Assembly: GCF_002022505.1 (NCBI RefSeq)
Contig: NZ_CP019781.1
Location: forward strand, 372,001 to 436,000
Source of the DNA: Bartonella sp. WD16.2
Lineage (GTDB): Bacteria > Pseudomonadota > Alphaproteobacteria > Rhizobiales > Rhizobiaceae
DNA length: 64,000 bases
Direction: 5' to 3'
Shown here: piece by piece, positions 1 to 10,341 of the stretch
Layout of the letters: every line of letters begins with the position of its first letter
How positions within the stretch are numbered: the stretch's first letter is position 1
Program-made: the position numbers and the translations under genes
Notes under the pieces: generated by a model
Told to the model about the DNA's origin: nothing
Seen by the model: the letters and a program-made list of their open reading frames with translations, nothing else
Database searches by the model: none

Positions 1-1267
1 AAAAAATGCCGATTTGATTAAAAAACGTATCATAGAGCACCAACATACTGTAGTTACAAATGATAAAAATAAATTTATGTTATTTTCCTTGATGAAAGAT
101 TTATATAACACTGATTGTATAAAATTTTGCATTCATTTCTAAAATCGTATTATTAATTTTATTGCAAAAATATATGATATAATCATACAGGCGTTATTTA
201 TTTTCTTTTCATAAAAAAATAGAGGTTCAATTTATTTTATAAAAATTCTCTTATTTTAGTAAATACATAAGAATAAATACAGTTCGAAAGAGAACATGAT
301 AAATAATCACAGTTTTGAATTAGAGTAATGATTGCTATTCAAAATATTATATAGCTATTTGTTTTAACGTTTTATTATGAAAGAAAATTTCAAACCTTAA
401 GTATTATAATGGATTCTATGTATCTTAAGCTGGATATTACATTTTTTTAGATGATTTGGGTAAATGTAAAAAGGACACACGTAATTCGTATTCATAAGGT
501 AAATTATATATTTTATTTTTATTCTATTTAATGAGTGATGTAAATCTAGATAACGGTCTTTCATGTCAGTATTTTTTGACTGTTTTTTCGATTGTTTGTT
601 GTTGTTTTAGGCGGTACTAATTTTATGACTTATATTGAAGAAGAATGAAAAGCCGAAAAGATAAACGTACATTTACGGTGAGCAGGTTAAATAGATTTTT
701 ACTTTTTAGGCGTTGTAAATAGAATCTGAAATGAATCTTATAAGATTGATCAGGATATTAATGAATAAGATTGATATTAATATATGATACTATATTTGAA
801 AATTGTATTGATAAAATCGTTACGTTAAGGATGTAAGTTCATAATAAGTCTTCTAAGCAGATATATGCTATAAAATTGATTTTTGATATTATAATATCTC
901 AATGTGATTATCAAATACTATAGCATATAAGCATAAGAAAGGTGTAATTTATAGATACAACGTTGTTAAGATAGTTTTGTTTGGGGGGGTATTTACACGC
1001 AATAGTAAGATTGGGATAAAAAATGTTATAAAAGCTGGATGTCTCTTTACGCATTGCTAAAAATATTGTGGCATGTGAAGTTGAGAAAGGTGGATTAAGA
1101 TTTGCCTTATTGTGTTTGTAAATTTGTATATTGGTATAGCAAGCATATTTAGTCTCGCTTTAAAAAGCACAAAATGGTGGCAGTAGGTGTGCTTTTCTGG
1201 ATGAAAATTATAATAAGTTTGATTTTATATGGAAAGCAATTACAGTTAAAAATAAAAAATTAAAATA
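1..1267. other. AT-rich gene-free stretch
   Basis: No convincing gene is visible. A reading frame is open from the left edge and closes with TAA at 140-142 (about 46 codons), so the first 142 bases could be the end of a gene starting outside the window, but its residues match no family I recognise. The rest is broken by stops in all frames. A G7 run lies near 991-997. Short runs of plausible codons near 600-700 end quickly and may be remnants of a decayed gene; that is a guess. Confidence 0.5.
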
Positions 1268-2122
1268 ATGGCAAAAAAACAAAAAACGCGCAAAACGAAA
1301 GTCGTAAAAAAGCGTAGTATTATTATAACATTTTTCTTAATAAATTGCCGTTTTCTGCTTTGGTTAGTAAAATGGTTTTATCGTCGTACGCGCATAAATG
1401 CTTTATTGGTTATAGGCTTTTTCTTTTTCAGTATTAGTTTTGGATTTTTTGCTTTCAATACTTTATTTTCACAAATAAAAACGCGTCAGGATAGCTTTAT
1501 TGAAATGAGCTTAACGGCGGTTCCGACTGTTATACAGAATTTTATTTTACTTAAAGAACGCGCTACATTTCAAGAAAATACTTTTGTTGTTCCTGTACCT
1601 GCTGAAAAGAGTTTGCATCAAAGTTCATTTTTCAATTCTTTACAGAGCACTTTACCAGAGGATTTGTTGGAAATACAAAAAGAATTAGCAAAACTTGGAT
1701 TGTATGATGGTCCTTTAGACGGTGTAGATAACCTCAAGATGCGTCACGCTATAGAGCTATGGAAACAACAAACTGCTAATAGAGCTTTGCCAGTGCAAAA
1801 AGATTTTGTATCGAAAAGTTCAAGAAATGAAGTTTCTGTGCTTGTTAAGCGTAGCGAAGTAGAGATGACAAATAATCCAATAGCAACAAGTGATTTAACT
1901 CATTCAGAGAAAATTGTTTTAAAGCCTCTTGTTACAGATATCATACAGGTACAGGAGGCTTTACGTATTTTTGGGAACCAAGAGGTAACAATCACTGGCA
2001 TAGAAGATGAAAAAACTATGCGTGCTTTAAAACAGTTTCAAAAAATGTTTAATCTTCCCATAACAGGTAAAATTGATCGTAGAGTTTTACTCAAAATGCG
2101 TGAAGTTGGTTTGCTGAGTTGA
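1268..2122 (+). CDS. Membrane-anchored peptidoglycan-binding domain protein
   Basis: This 284-residue protein has a strongly basic N-terminus (about 18 Lys/Arg in the first 45 residues), one hydrophobic segment at about residues 45-66, and a periplasmic part. Two peptidoglycan_binding_1-like repeats are visible, one near residues 130-168 (containing LGLYDGPLDG) and one near 225-282 (containing ALKQFQKMFNLPITGKID). The likely role is holding an inner-membrane protein to the cell wall; no catalytic domain is seen, so the partner or activity is unknown. It stands alone between two non-coding stretches. The domain call is firm; the function is inferred. Confidence 0.8.
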   Translation: MAKKQKTRKTKVVKKRSIIITFFLINCRFLLWLVKWFYRRTRINALLVIGFFFFSISFGFFAFNTLFSQIKTRQDSFIEMSLTAVPTVIQNFILLKERATFQENTFVVPVPAEKSLHQSSFFNSLQSTLPEDLLEIQKELAKLGLYDGPLDGVDNLKMRHAIELWKQQTANRALPVQKDFVSKSSRNEVSVLVKRSEVEMTNNPIATSDLTHSEKIVLKPLVTDIIQVQEALRIFGNQEVTITGIEDEKTMRALKQFQKMFNLPITGKIDRRVLLKMREVGLLS

Positions 2123-3310
2123 AAATAAATCTTTCTATAGATTTCTTATTTTTGATTTAGGTTTTATAACTTATAGTTTGAATTCCATAGAAATAAATTG
2201 AGACTAGAATTTTTAAAAGTAATATAAATATCGTTTATCTAGAATTTTTGGATATCTGCTCTTATTTGTTCTATTAGAAATAGAGCTCAGAATGCTATTG
2301 AACATAGCATATTTTAAGTAAAGCAAGAGGCAATTTTAGTTTTGTTTGTAGTTATAAGAATGCTTATTGATTTGCATTTGTATAAGATAATTTTATTGTT
2401 CAAAATAGGGTATCTATAAGTATTATTATTAAAGCTTTTTGATTTGAGGCAAAGATTTTAGGTTATCGAAAAATGAAAACGAGAAGCTATATGTGATTTC
2501 TATTTGGAGTTGATCAAAATTGAAAATTATCATTCTAGTACGCTTCTATTTACTCTTAATAGAAATAGAATTATTGTGCAATTGAAGGATGATTGATTTT
2601 TGTTCATTGTAAAAAGTTGCAGATGAAGAGAGATTTTTTACAAGTAGGGAAGGGAGAAAATACATAAGAGCAATGCAAATTGTATTCAGTTTTTAAGTCA
2701 CAAAAATTAAATAATATCACTTTTATTATTTATATAGAGTTCTCAATGATAAGATTGGGTATAATGTAGAGCACTATTCAGGCGTTAAAGTTGTAGAAAA
2801 TAATATCTTTATGTGTGGAGATTGATAGTGGTCAAAATTGTATTATCTTCTAGACTCGTTAAATAAGCAGAACTCTTTTCAAGATTAAATTTAATAGCCT
2901 TTAAGAAGAAAAGGGATCAATATGTTAGTGAGTAGGACCATTTGAATCTAGATCAACAAGTTGATAGGGTTTTTCTACTTTTCAAGCTACGTTTATATAT
3001 TGTTTCGTGCACAATAAAACGCTAACAATAAAATATAAATATGAACAATAATAAGTATAGATCTTTAAAAAGAGAAGCGTGAATAAATTTAATCAGGGCT
3101 TTAATTTCTTGATAAGAATTTGTTCTATTGCATAGAGCAGTAGCAAATGTGTGTTATGCTGTTGTAGAGATAATTAAGGTATCATATAAGTTAGGATAAG
3201 TCCGAATTTTTAATTTGTTGTTGTACGTCAGGTACTACTTTATGATTTTGCGTAAATAAAAAATTCTATTGTTCATTTTCTATTCAGGTAAAGTAGATTA
3301 TAAGCTATTT
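2123..3310. other. Gene-free stretch, possible decayed DNA
   Basis: About 1.2 kb of AT-rich sequence with stops in every frame. I see no RNA gene, repeat array or recognisable protein remnant. Its last part presumably carries the promoter for the small exported protein and feuPQ that follow. Confidence 0.5.
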
Positions 3311-3547
3311 ATGATAGAAAAAATTTTCTTATTCATAATGTGCTTAAATATCATTGGTGTGGATTCTGTTTTAGCTGCCGATTGTGCTGAGGTGGGTAAA
3401 AGAATTGCTAGCTATCAAGGCGGGACGTTGACGCGCTCAACGCCAATTGTGCAAGATGGCGAGAATATGTGCGTGGTTGTAATTGTAGTGCCTGCTCATA
3501 ATGGTAAGAGACCACGTCGTGTTGAAGTTGTTATTCCTGCTGATTAA
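3311..3547 (+). CDS. Small exported PepSY-like protein
   Basis: A 78-residue protein from the ATG at 3311; a TTG start at 3269 is possible but would put a hydrophilic stretch before an otherwise good signal peptide (MIEKIFLFIMCLNIIG, cleavage near VLAAD). The mature part is only about 55 residues and ends in VEVVIPAD. It lies just upstream of the FeuP/FeuQ genes in the same direction. In rhizobia a small periplasmic protein encoded beside feuPQ (FeuN) restrains the FeuQ sensor; this ORF has the right place, size and export signal for such a role, but I infer this from context and cannot confirm homology. Confidence 0.65.
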   Translation: MIEKIFLFIMCLNIIGVDSVLAADCAEVGKRIASYQGGTLTRSTPIVQDGENMCVVVIVVPAHNGKRPRRVEVVIPAD

Positions 3548-3567
3548 TTTTTTGTGCAGGTATAGTG

Positions 3568-4236
3568 ATGCGCATTCTAATTGTTGAAGATGATCGAGAT
3601 CTCAATTATCAACTAGCAGAAGCTTTGAAAAATGCAGGATATGTTTTTGATTGTGTTTTTGATGGTGAGGAAGCTTATTTTTTAGGAAGTACAGAGCCTT
3701 ATGATGCTGTGATCCTTGATATTGGTTTACCACGCATGGATGGGATTCGTGTTGTTGAGAAATGGCGCCAAGAGGGGTTTTTAATGCCTGTTTTAATGCT
3801 AACAGCACGCGATCGCTGGTCTGATAAAGTACTTGGCATTGATGCAGGTGCGGATGATTATGTTGTTAAGCCATTTCATATAGAGGAGGTAATAGCACGG
3901 TTACGGGCATTAATTCGTCGAGCTGCAGGCCATGCAACAAATTCATTATCCTGTGGGAGTGTTTTGTTGGATACTAAGACTTCTCGTGTTTTTGTCGATG
4001 GTCAATTGGTTAAATTGACATCGCATGAGTTTAGACTTCTTTCTTATCTTATGCACCATTGTGATCAAATTATTTCAAGGACAGAACTTATCGAACATCT
4101 TTATGATCAGGATTTTGATAAAGATTCAAATACGATTGAAGTTTTTGTGGGGCGGTTACGAAAAAAGCTTGGGGTAGATTTGATAGAGACTATTCGTGGA
4201 ATGGGTTATCGGGTGAAAACATTAGGTGATAAATGA
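3568..4236 (+). CDS. feuP: OmpR/PhoP-family response regulator FeuP
   Basis: Receiver domain (about residues 1-115) with the acidic pair EDD near the N-terminus, phospho-acceptor Asp51 in VILDIGLPRMDG and the Lys in VVKPF, followed by a winged-helix DNA-binding domain ending in IRGMGYRVK. The length, about 222 residues, is usual for the family. GTG at 3565 is an alternative start. The stop overlaps the start of the kinase gene (ATGA), so the two are translationally coupled. Position upstream of cycHJKL matches rhizobial feuP, described with feuQ and cycHJKL as needed for high-affinity iron uptake. The symbol rests on that synteny and on the PhoP-like sequence. Confidence 0.8.
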   Translation: MRILIVEDDRDLNYQLAEALKNAGYVFDCVFDGEEAYFLGSTEPYDAVILDIGLPRMDGIRVVEKWRQEGFLMPVLMLTARDRWSDKVLGIDAGADDYVVKPFHIEEVIARLRALIRRAAGHATNSLSCGSVLLDTKTSRVFVDGQLVKLTSHEFRLLSYLMHHCDQIISRTELIEHLYDQDFDKDSNTIEVFVGRLRKKLGVDLIETIRGMGYRVKTLGDK

Positions 4237-5645
4237 CAGCTTTGAAGAACAATAGCCAGCTTAAGAAGTTCTTTTATTTTGTTGGTAATTCTCTCAGCTT
4301 ACGTGTTATGATTTTGTCTACATTATGGGTTACTATTTCGGTTTCGTCTATTTCAGCAATCAGTATTTTATTTTATCAACGTTCAAGTGAACAAAGTCTA
4401 TGTCGTATCCTTTCTGCTCAGCTTTATAGCCTTATTGCGACTGTAACTGTAACACCTGAGGGGTATTTAAAAGGAGGTCTTGGATTTGATGATATTCGTT
4501 ATTCAGATCCTACATCAGGGTGGTATTGGGAAGTAGTTGCTGTATCACCTGATTTGCATGGAAGATTGATGTCGCTATCATTAAGAACTAAAAAATTTTT
4601 TTCACCAAGCGATGTTGATGTACCTTTTGACAATCAATTCTTTCGTTCTTATCGAATAAAAGGGGATGATGGTAAGAACCTACAGGTTATTGAAAGCGAT
4701 ATTGTTTTAGATAATCAAAATAGGGTTGCACGCTTTCGTCTCATTGGAAATATTGATGAAGCGCATGCGCAAGTGAAAGAATTCAAGCGAACTTTACAAA
4801 TTTTTCTTTGGGGCTTTGGTATAGGCAGTGTCCTTATCAATATTGCTGTTATTTTTTTTAGTTTTCAACCATTGAAACGAATTAGACAAACATTGAATGA
4901 TATTCGTGAAGGCAAAGCTGATTATGTCAATATGAATTTATTGAGCGAAGTTATGCCATTGGTGCAAGAAATGAATGCTCTTATTAATAATAATCAGCGT
5001 ATTATTGAACGATTTCGGATGCAGGTTGGTAATCTTGCTCATTCGTTGAAAACACCTTTATCGGTTATCATGAACGAGACTGATAAAATGAGTGGAAAAC
5101 AGGCTGTTTTATTGTGTGAACAAACTAAAATAATGCAGGCTCAAATCAATCATTATCTACAACGTTCTCGGATTGCAGCGCAGTGCAACAGTATTATTTA
5201 TCACACATCTGTTCGCAAAGTGCTTGATCGTTTGGTACGGGTCATGGAAAAGCTCAATCCTGATAAACATATTCAATTTATCATGGATATTGGTGATATT
5301 GTTTTTTCTGGTGAGAGGGAAGATTTAGAGGAAATTGTCGGTAATTTAATTGAAAATGCTGCTCAATGGTCTCGCACCAAAATTTTAATTTGCTGTGGTT
5401 TAGAAGAGGATGTTGAAGGGGAAGCATTCTTTAATATCATTATCGAGGATGATGGTCCTGGTTTAACAGAAGAACAAATGGATAAAGCTTTTAAAAGAGG
5501 ACAGCGACTTGATGAAAGTAAACCGGGAACGGGATTAGGATTAGCAATTGTTTCAGATATAGTCAGTGAATATGGGGGAAGTCTTTCTTTATCACGTTCT
5601 AAATTGGGTGGATTATATACAAAAGTTTTATTGCCAAGGCGGTAA
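4233..5645 (+). CDS. feuQ: PhoQ-like sensor histidine kinase FeuQ
   Basis: A 470-residue inner-membrane kinase. Transmembrane segments lie near residues 22-46 and 187-210, enclosing a periplasmic sensor of about 140 residues. The phospho-acceptor His270 sits in LAHSLKTPLSVIM, the HSLKTPL form seen in PhoQ-type kinases instead of the usual HDLKTPL. The ATPase has the N box (NLIENAAQWS), G1 (EDDGPGL) and G2 (GTGLGLAIV). Partner is the overlapping feuP. In rhizobia the pair responds to envelope or osmotic conditions and affects iron uptake; the stimulus here is unknown. Confidence 0.8.
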   Translation: MTALKNNSQLKKFFYFVGNSLSLRVMILSTLWVTISVSSISAISILFYQRSSEQSLCRILSAQLYSLIATVTVTPEGYLKGGLGFDDIRYSDPTSGWYWEVVAVSPDLHGRLMSLSLRTKKFFSPSDVDVPFDNQFFRSYRIKGDDGKNLQVIESDIVLDNQNRVARFRLIGNIDEAHAQVKEFKRTLQIFLWGFGIGSVLINIAVIFFSFQPLKRIRQTLNDIREGKADYVNMNLLSEVMPLVQEMNALINNNQRIIERFRMQVGNLAHSLKTPLSVIMNETDKMSGKQAVLLCEQTKIMQAQINHYLQRSRIAAQCNSIIYHTSVRKVLDRLVRVMEKLNPDKHIQFIMDIGDIVFSGEREDLEEIVGNLIENAAQWSRTKILICCGLEEDVEGEAFFNIIIEDDGPGLTEEQMDKAFKRGQRLDESKPGTGLGLAIVSDIVSEYGGSLSLSRSKLGGLYTKVLLPRR

Positions 5646-6196
5646 ATATATTTTTTCTAGGGGTATATATTGGCAATTAACGAATGGAATGGAAATTAGT
5701 ATTTTCATACAATGCATTGAGGCAAAAAAGTTATTTTTTGTATGTTAGGGTGGTGTTTGTATACAATAAGGATCTACAAGTGGAATCTTTATTATAGCTT
5801 TGTATATATGAGTAAAATTAGTGATGAATTTTGCTCAATCATAATGCAAAAGTGGTTTTGTTCTCATGGGGTTTCTTTAGTGATTTTTAGGGCGGGTCAT
5901 TACAAAATTTTGTAAAAATATAATGCATTAGAAGATATTGGATACTGAAAAATCAGTTGAATATTTACACAAAGTAAGTATTTTAAAAAATGGTGATAGC
6001 CGGATTATTTTGTCCAAATTAGTTTGAAAATTGTTATCAATATAGCTGTTCTTTTATTCTCAATAGTAATCTACAAACAGTTTATAATAGTACATGCCGC
6101 AATTCTAATGAAGCTTAGAGGTTTCTACATGAATTACGAGAGAGTAAAAAAGAATAGATTATAGCTTTTTAATTATTATGGTGATATTATAGTAAT
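5646..6196. other. Gene-free interval between feuQ and cycH
   Basis: About 550 AT-rich bases. A reading frame crossing 5566-5748 is mostly a shadow of the end of feuQ. No terminator with a clear stem and T-run and no RNA gene was found. It probably holds the promoter for cycH. Confidence 0.45.
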
Positions 6197-7033
6197 ATGC
6201 TATTATTAATTTTAGCTGCGCTTTTTCTCATTCTTTTAACAATTGCTATCTTTTTTTTTCTGCATTTTGATTATGGATTAAAAAAAGATAAGCAAATTGT
6301 GGTTATGGATAAGGGTAAAAGTCAGATTCATGAAATTGAATCTGGTTTTGAGCATAACTTCATTGATAAAGAGCGCATACAAAAAGTACATCTTGAATTA
6401 CCTAGTACTGCCATTTCCGTTAAAACACAGAGGGGTTTTATGCAGAAACCTTACAAGTATCGTAAGGGCGTTTATGTTTTAAAGGTATTTGTTATTTTAT
6501 TTGTTCCTTTTGTAACGTTGGGTATTTATAGTTTTACAGGCAGTCCGGGAGTCAAAAGTTATTTCTTTAGCGAATTGATGGATAAAGATCCAGAAACGTT
6601 AGATAGGCATGAAAAACTTGTACGTTTACAAACGCTTTTTTTTCGTATGCCGAATGATGGCAAGATAGCAGATGCTTTAGCAATCAGTTATTTTGAGGAA
6701 GGTCTTTTTCAGGATGCGGTGAATATTTATTTAGATGCACTTCGTTTAAATGGAGAAACAGCTCCAAGGTTGATAGGATATGGTCTAGCGTTGGTTGGTT
6801 ATGAAAGTGGAATAATTACACAAGAAGCGCAGAATGCTTTTCAAAAGGCTGCAGATTTAGCTCCAGATGATTTTTATCCTCGTTTATTTTTAGCTGATGC
6901 ACTTTGTCAGGCAGGTAAGCCTGAACAAGCAGTTCGGCTTTTACAAAATTTTCTCGATACAATGTCTAAGGATGTTCCAGGACGATCCCGTATTGAAGCA
7001 ATGATAGTTCAGTTACGCGATACATGTGATTAG
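6197..7033 (+). CDS. cycH: Cytochrome c maturation protein CycH (CcmI)
   Basis: First gene of the cytochrome c maturation set. CcmI/CycH presents apocytochrome c to the heme-ligation complex. Two membrane segments are visible (about residues 1-22 and 94-113), followed by a TPR-rich periplasmic domain (repeats near 148-265, for example GLFQDAVNIYLDALRL and GKPEQAVRLLQNFL). At 278 residues it is shorter than the roughly 370 of many rhizobial homologues, mainly in the loop between the membrane helices. A 194-base gap separates it from cycJ. Confidence 0.85.
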   Translation: MLLLILAALFLILLTIAIFFFLHFDYGLKKDKQIVVMDKGKSQIHEIESGFEHNFIDKERIQKVHLELPSTAISVKTQRGFMQKPYKYRKGVYVLKVFVILFVPFVTLGIYSFTGSPGVKSYFFSELMDKDPETLDRHEKLVRLQTLFFRMPNDGKIADALAISYFEEGLFQDAVNIYLDALRLNGETAPRLIGYGLALVGYESGIITQEAQNAFQKAADLAPDDFYPRLFLADALCQAGKPEQAVRLLQNFLDTMSKDVPGRSRIEAMIVQLRDTCD

Positions 7034-7227
7034 AGTATCAAAGAAGTGAATTGAAACAGCTTAAGACTATTGAAACAAATGGGCTTATTGAGTAGTAAAA
7101 ATATTAGATAAAAATTGCGCCAGTATAAAGGATATTGCAAAGCTGTCTAAAAAGATAAAGTATATAAATGATTAAATTGTACTTATGTATATCACGCAAT
7201 TTATAAAAATATTTTTGTAAATAGGCT

Positions 7228-7725
7228 ATGAACAGTCAATCTTTAAAGAGTCTTCCTTCACTTAAGCTTACTTTAAAAAAGCGGAAAAAAAAGCGCTTTC
7301 TACTCATTTTATTATGTCTTTTTATGATGGTAATTGCAGCAGGTTTCTTATTGTACGCAATGCGTAATGCTGCGAGTTTTTTCCGAACACCATCTGAGAT
7401 AACTAGGGAAGATATTTTGACAGGTCACTCTTTACGTTTAGGTGGTTTTGTTGAAAAAGGAACTGTCGAATACAGTAACAAGATGAAAGTAACTTTTTTT
7501 GTGACTGATAATTTAAAACGCCAAAAAGTAGTTTTCAATGGTATATTGCCAGATCTGTTTCGTGAAGAGCAGGGCGTTATCGTAGAAGGATATTTTAACA
7601 AACAGGGGCTTTTTATAGGCACGCGTGTTTTGGCAAAACATAACGAGACTTATATGTCTAAGGAAAGAGCTGACCACTTGACAAAGAGTCATAGTATGGA
7701 AAGGGCATTTGATCGTGCTCGTTGA
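7228..7725 (+). CDS. cycJ: Cytochrome c heme chaperone CycJ (CcmE)
   Basis: A 165-residue periplasmic heme chaperone anchored by one N-terminal helix (about residues 24-45) after a very basic tail. The OB-fold core follows ([14 protein letters not shown]... VEGYF) and the heme-binding motif is intact: [10 protein letters not shown] contains the His that binds heme covalently and the Tyr of the HxxxY signature. It delivers heme to CycK (CcmF) and overlaps that gene by about 11 bases, so the two are probably co-translated. Confidence 0.93.
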   Translation: MNSQSLKSLPSLKLTLKKRKKKRFLLILLCLFMMVIAAGFLLYAMRNAASFFRTPSEITREDILTGHSLRLGGFVEKGTVEYSNKMKVTFFVTDNLKRQKVVFNGILPDLFREEQGVIVEGYFNKQGLFIGTRVLAKHNETYMSKERADHLTKSHSMERAFDRAR

Positions 7726-9658
7726 ATTGGGTCATATTTTTTTAGCTTCGGCATTTACGGTTAGTTTATTGCAGGCTTTTTTACCTATTTTGGGTATTTT
7801 GTGGGGAGAGCGCTCATTAATGCGGATAGTGGAACCGCTGGCGTATATCATCTTTATATTATTGTTCTTGTCTTTTTCAATTATTGTGCATGCCTATATG
7901 GTATCTGATTTTTCTGTTCTAAATGTTGTTGAGAACTCTCATTCAGAAAAACCAATGTTTTATAAGGTCATTGGCGTTTGGAGTAATCACGAAGGGTCAA
8001 TGTTATTATGGGTTTTAATTCTAGCTTTTTTTAGTACATTGGTGGCATTATTTGGTCATCAATTGCCAGAGAAATTTAAAGCATTAGTTTTAAGTTGCCA
8101 AAGTTGGATTACAAGCGCTTTTCTTTTATTTATTCTTTTTTTATCCAACCCATTTGTACGTATTAATCCACCAGCATTACAAGGAAATGACCTTAATCCT
8201 CTTTTACAGGATAATGCTTTAGCAATTCATCCACCATTTCTTTATTTAGGTTATGTTGGTTTTTCAGTTTGTTTTTCTTTTTCAATAGCTGCATTAATTA
8301 TAGGGCATGTTGATAGAGTTTGGGCACGTTGGGTAAGGCCATGGATTCTTCTTTCATGGTTTTTTTTAACACTTGGGATTATGGTTGGCTCATATTGGGC
8401 TTATTATGAACTTGGTTGGGGTGGTTATTGGTTTTGGGATCCAGTTGAGAATGTTTCATTGATGCCTTGGCTTTCAGGAACGGCTTTCTTGCATTCTGCT
8501 ATTGTTCTTGAAAAGCGGAATGCCTTAAAAAGTTGGACTTTGTTTTTAGCCATTCTTACTTTTTCTCTTTCTCTTATGGGGACTTTTCTTGTTCGTTCGG
8601 GTATTTTAATGTCTATTCATAGTTTTGCTATTGACCCAGCACGTGGGCAGGCAATTCTTGCTATTTTGCTTTTTTTCATAAGTGGGGCTTTTTTGCTCTT
8701 TGCTTTGCGTGTACCTGTTTTAAAAATAAGTGGATTTTTTCAACCAATTTCACGTGAAGGTTTTATTGTTTTAAATAATTTATTTCTCATCACAGCAACA
8801 GCAACAGTGTTAATTGGTACACTTTATCCTTATTTTGTTGAAGCATTAACTGGACAAAAAATTTCTGTAGGTGCTCATTTTTTTAAGCTTACATTTGGGC
8901 CGTTAATGGTGGCGCTATTATTGTTAGTTCCATTTGGGCCAATGATAGCGTGGAAGCGTGGCGATTTTCTTGCAGTTTTTGAGCGGTTGTGGTTTGTTTT
9001 TGTGTTAGCTTGTGTGACTTGTTTTATCACATTTTATACAACGTCTTGGCGTGATATTTTTGCAGCTTTGGGAGTTGGGCTTTCAATTTTTGTTTTCTTG
9101 GGTAGTTTAGCTGGTCTTTGGGTAAAGAGCGGTCATAAAAAAACACTCATGCTGATACGAGCTAGGAGATTTTTTGGGTTGCCGTGGTCTGTTTTTGGAA
9201 CTGCATTAGCACATATGGGATTAGGTGTCACATTATTTGGTATTGTTTGTGTTGCAACTTTTGAGCAAGAACAGATGTTAACCATGCAAATAGGGGATAC
9301 GGTTACAATAGCTGGTAAAACTATTCGCTTTGATACATTACGTAATGTTGCTTTCTCAAATTATTCTGAAATGCAATTTGATTTTAAAATATATGGAAAT
9401 CAGAAATCTGTGCGCAATGTAACGGCATCAAAAAGATTTTACTCAAGTAAAAATATATCAACGACAAAAGTTGGTATTCAAAGTTATGGTTTTTCTCAAT
9501 TTTATGTTGAACCAGGTCGGATAGGTGATCAAGGTCTTGAGGTATATGTACGGTGGAAACCTTATGTGATCTGTATTTGGTTTGGTGCATTGATGATGGC
9601 AATTGGTGGCTGTTTTTCCTTTTTAGGTTATTGGTTACGTATAAGGACGCATCAATGA
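7715..9658 (+). CDS. cycK: Heme lyase CycK (CcmF)
   Basis: Large polytopic membrane protein (about 647 residues) that ligates heme to apocytochrome c. The tryptophan-rich WWD signature is seen in [20 protein letters not shown], and conserved histidines occur in loops ([19 protein letters not shown]). I chose the GTG at 7715 (MLVELGHIF) because GGAAAGGG lies about 9 bases upstream; a TTG at 7709 is the alternative. It follows cycJ with overlap and is followed by cycL after 38 bases. Confidence 0.93.
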   Translation: MLVELGHIFLASAFTVSLLQAFLPILGILWGERSLMRIVEPLAYIIFILLFLSFSIIVHAYMVSDFSVLNVVENSHSEKPMFYKVIGVWSNHEGSMLLWVLILAFFSTLVALFGHQLPEKFKALVLSCQSWITSAFLLFILFLSNPFVRINPPALQGNDLNPLLQDNALAIHPPFLYLGYVGFSVCFSFSIAALIIGHVDRVWARWVRPWILLSWFFLTLGIMVGSYWAYYELGWGGYWFWDPVENVSLMPWLSGTAFLHSAIVLEKRNALKSWTLFLAILTFSLSLMGTFLVRSGILMSIHSFAIDPARGQAILAILLFFISGAFLLFALRVPVLKISGFFQPISREGFIVLNNLFLITATATVLIGTLYPYFVEALTGQKISVGAHFFKLTFGPLMVALLLLVPFGPMIAWKRGDFLAVFERLWFVFVLACVTCFITFYTTSWRDIFAALGVGLSIFVFLGSLAGLWVKSGHKKTLMLIRARRFFGLPWSVFGTALAHMGLGVTLFGIVCVATFEQEQMLTMQIGDTVTIAGKTIRFDTLRNVAFSNYSEMQFDFKIYGNQKSVRNVTASKRFYSSKNISTTKVGIQSYGFSQFYVEPGRIGDQGLEVYVRWKPYVICIWFGALMMAIGGCFSFLGYWLRIRTHQ

Positions 9659-9696
9659 GTGATTTCTAATTTTAAATATTCTGAAAGAGTATTGCG

Positions 9697-10098
9697 GTGA
9701 AAAGGTTTTTCTTTTGGGCTTTTATTTTTTGTATTACCCTTTTTTCTATACAATTTGTAATGGCAGTAGAGCCGCATGAAATTTTAGAAGACCCAATACT
9801 TGAATTACGGGCTCGTAATATTTCATCACAGTTGCGTTGTCCAGTTTGCTACAATCAATCGATTAATGATTCAGATGCTCCGTTGGCACATGATTTACGC
9901 CTTTTAATACGTGAACACTTAAAAGCAGGTGATAGTGATCAACAGATTATTGATTTCCTTGTTGAAAAATATGGTGAATTTATTTTATTGGAATTACCAT
10001 TCAATAAAGTAACATGGTTTTTATGGTTGTTTCCTCTGATATTTCTTATCATTGGTATAAGTATTATATTTTTTCAGATAAAAAGCCACAAGTGCTAA
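9697..10098 (+). CDS. cycL: Cytochrome c maturation protein CycL (CcmH)
   Basis: A 133-residue thiol reductase subunit that keeps apocytochrome cysteines reduced. It has an N-terminal signal sequence (ending near MAVEPHE), the family motif LRCPVCYNQSINDSDAPLA with both cysteines, and a C-terminal membrane helix (about 107-127). The start is GTG. It ends the cycHJKL cluster; the motif is LRCPVCY where many homologues have LRCPVCQ. Confidence 0.92.
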   Translation: MKRFFFWAFIFCITLFSIQFVMAVEPHEILEDPILELRARNISSQLRCPVCYNQSINDSDAPLAHDLRLLIREHLKAGDSDQQIIDFLVEKYGEFILLELPFNKVTWFLWLFPLIFLIIGISIIFFQIKSHKC

Positions 10099-10239
10099 AA
10101 TTAATTGCTTTCAAAACTTAGTAAATAGAGACGACTAAAAATGTTATCAAAGTGAAGTAAATTATATACAGAAAAGAAGTTTGGTCTGTTTAAATTGATG
10201 CTTTGGCTCTATTTATTGTTATGAATTGTTGTTTATCTA

Positions 10240-10281
10240 ACCTTACAAAACTTTAACGATTTGGACAGAAAACGGTAAGGT
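10240..10281. promoter_or_regulatory. Inverted repeat upstream of degP
   Basis: ACCTTAC at 10240-10246 and GTAAGGT at 10275-10281 form a 7-base inverted repeat about 60 bases before the degP start. It may be a regulator site or a weak RNA stem. I could not match it to a named binding site. Confidence 0.3.
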
Positions 10282-10341
10282 CTGTTGTTTTATTATTAAT
10301 TTTAATAAAGACCTCAATATTACTGAATAGGAGCACACAAA

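Noticed and set aside
991..997. G7 run as a phase-variation tract
   Set aside because: It lies in non-coding DNA with no gene in reach and no visible promoter.
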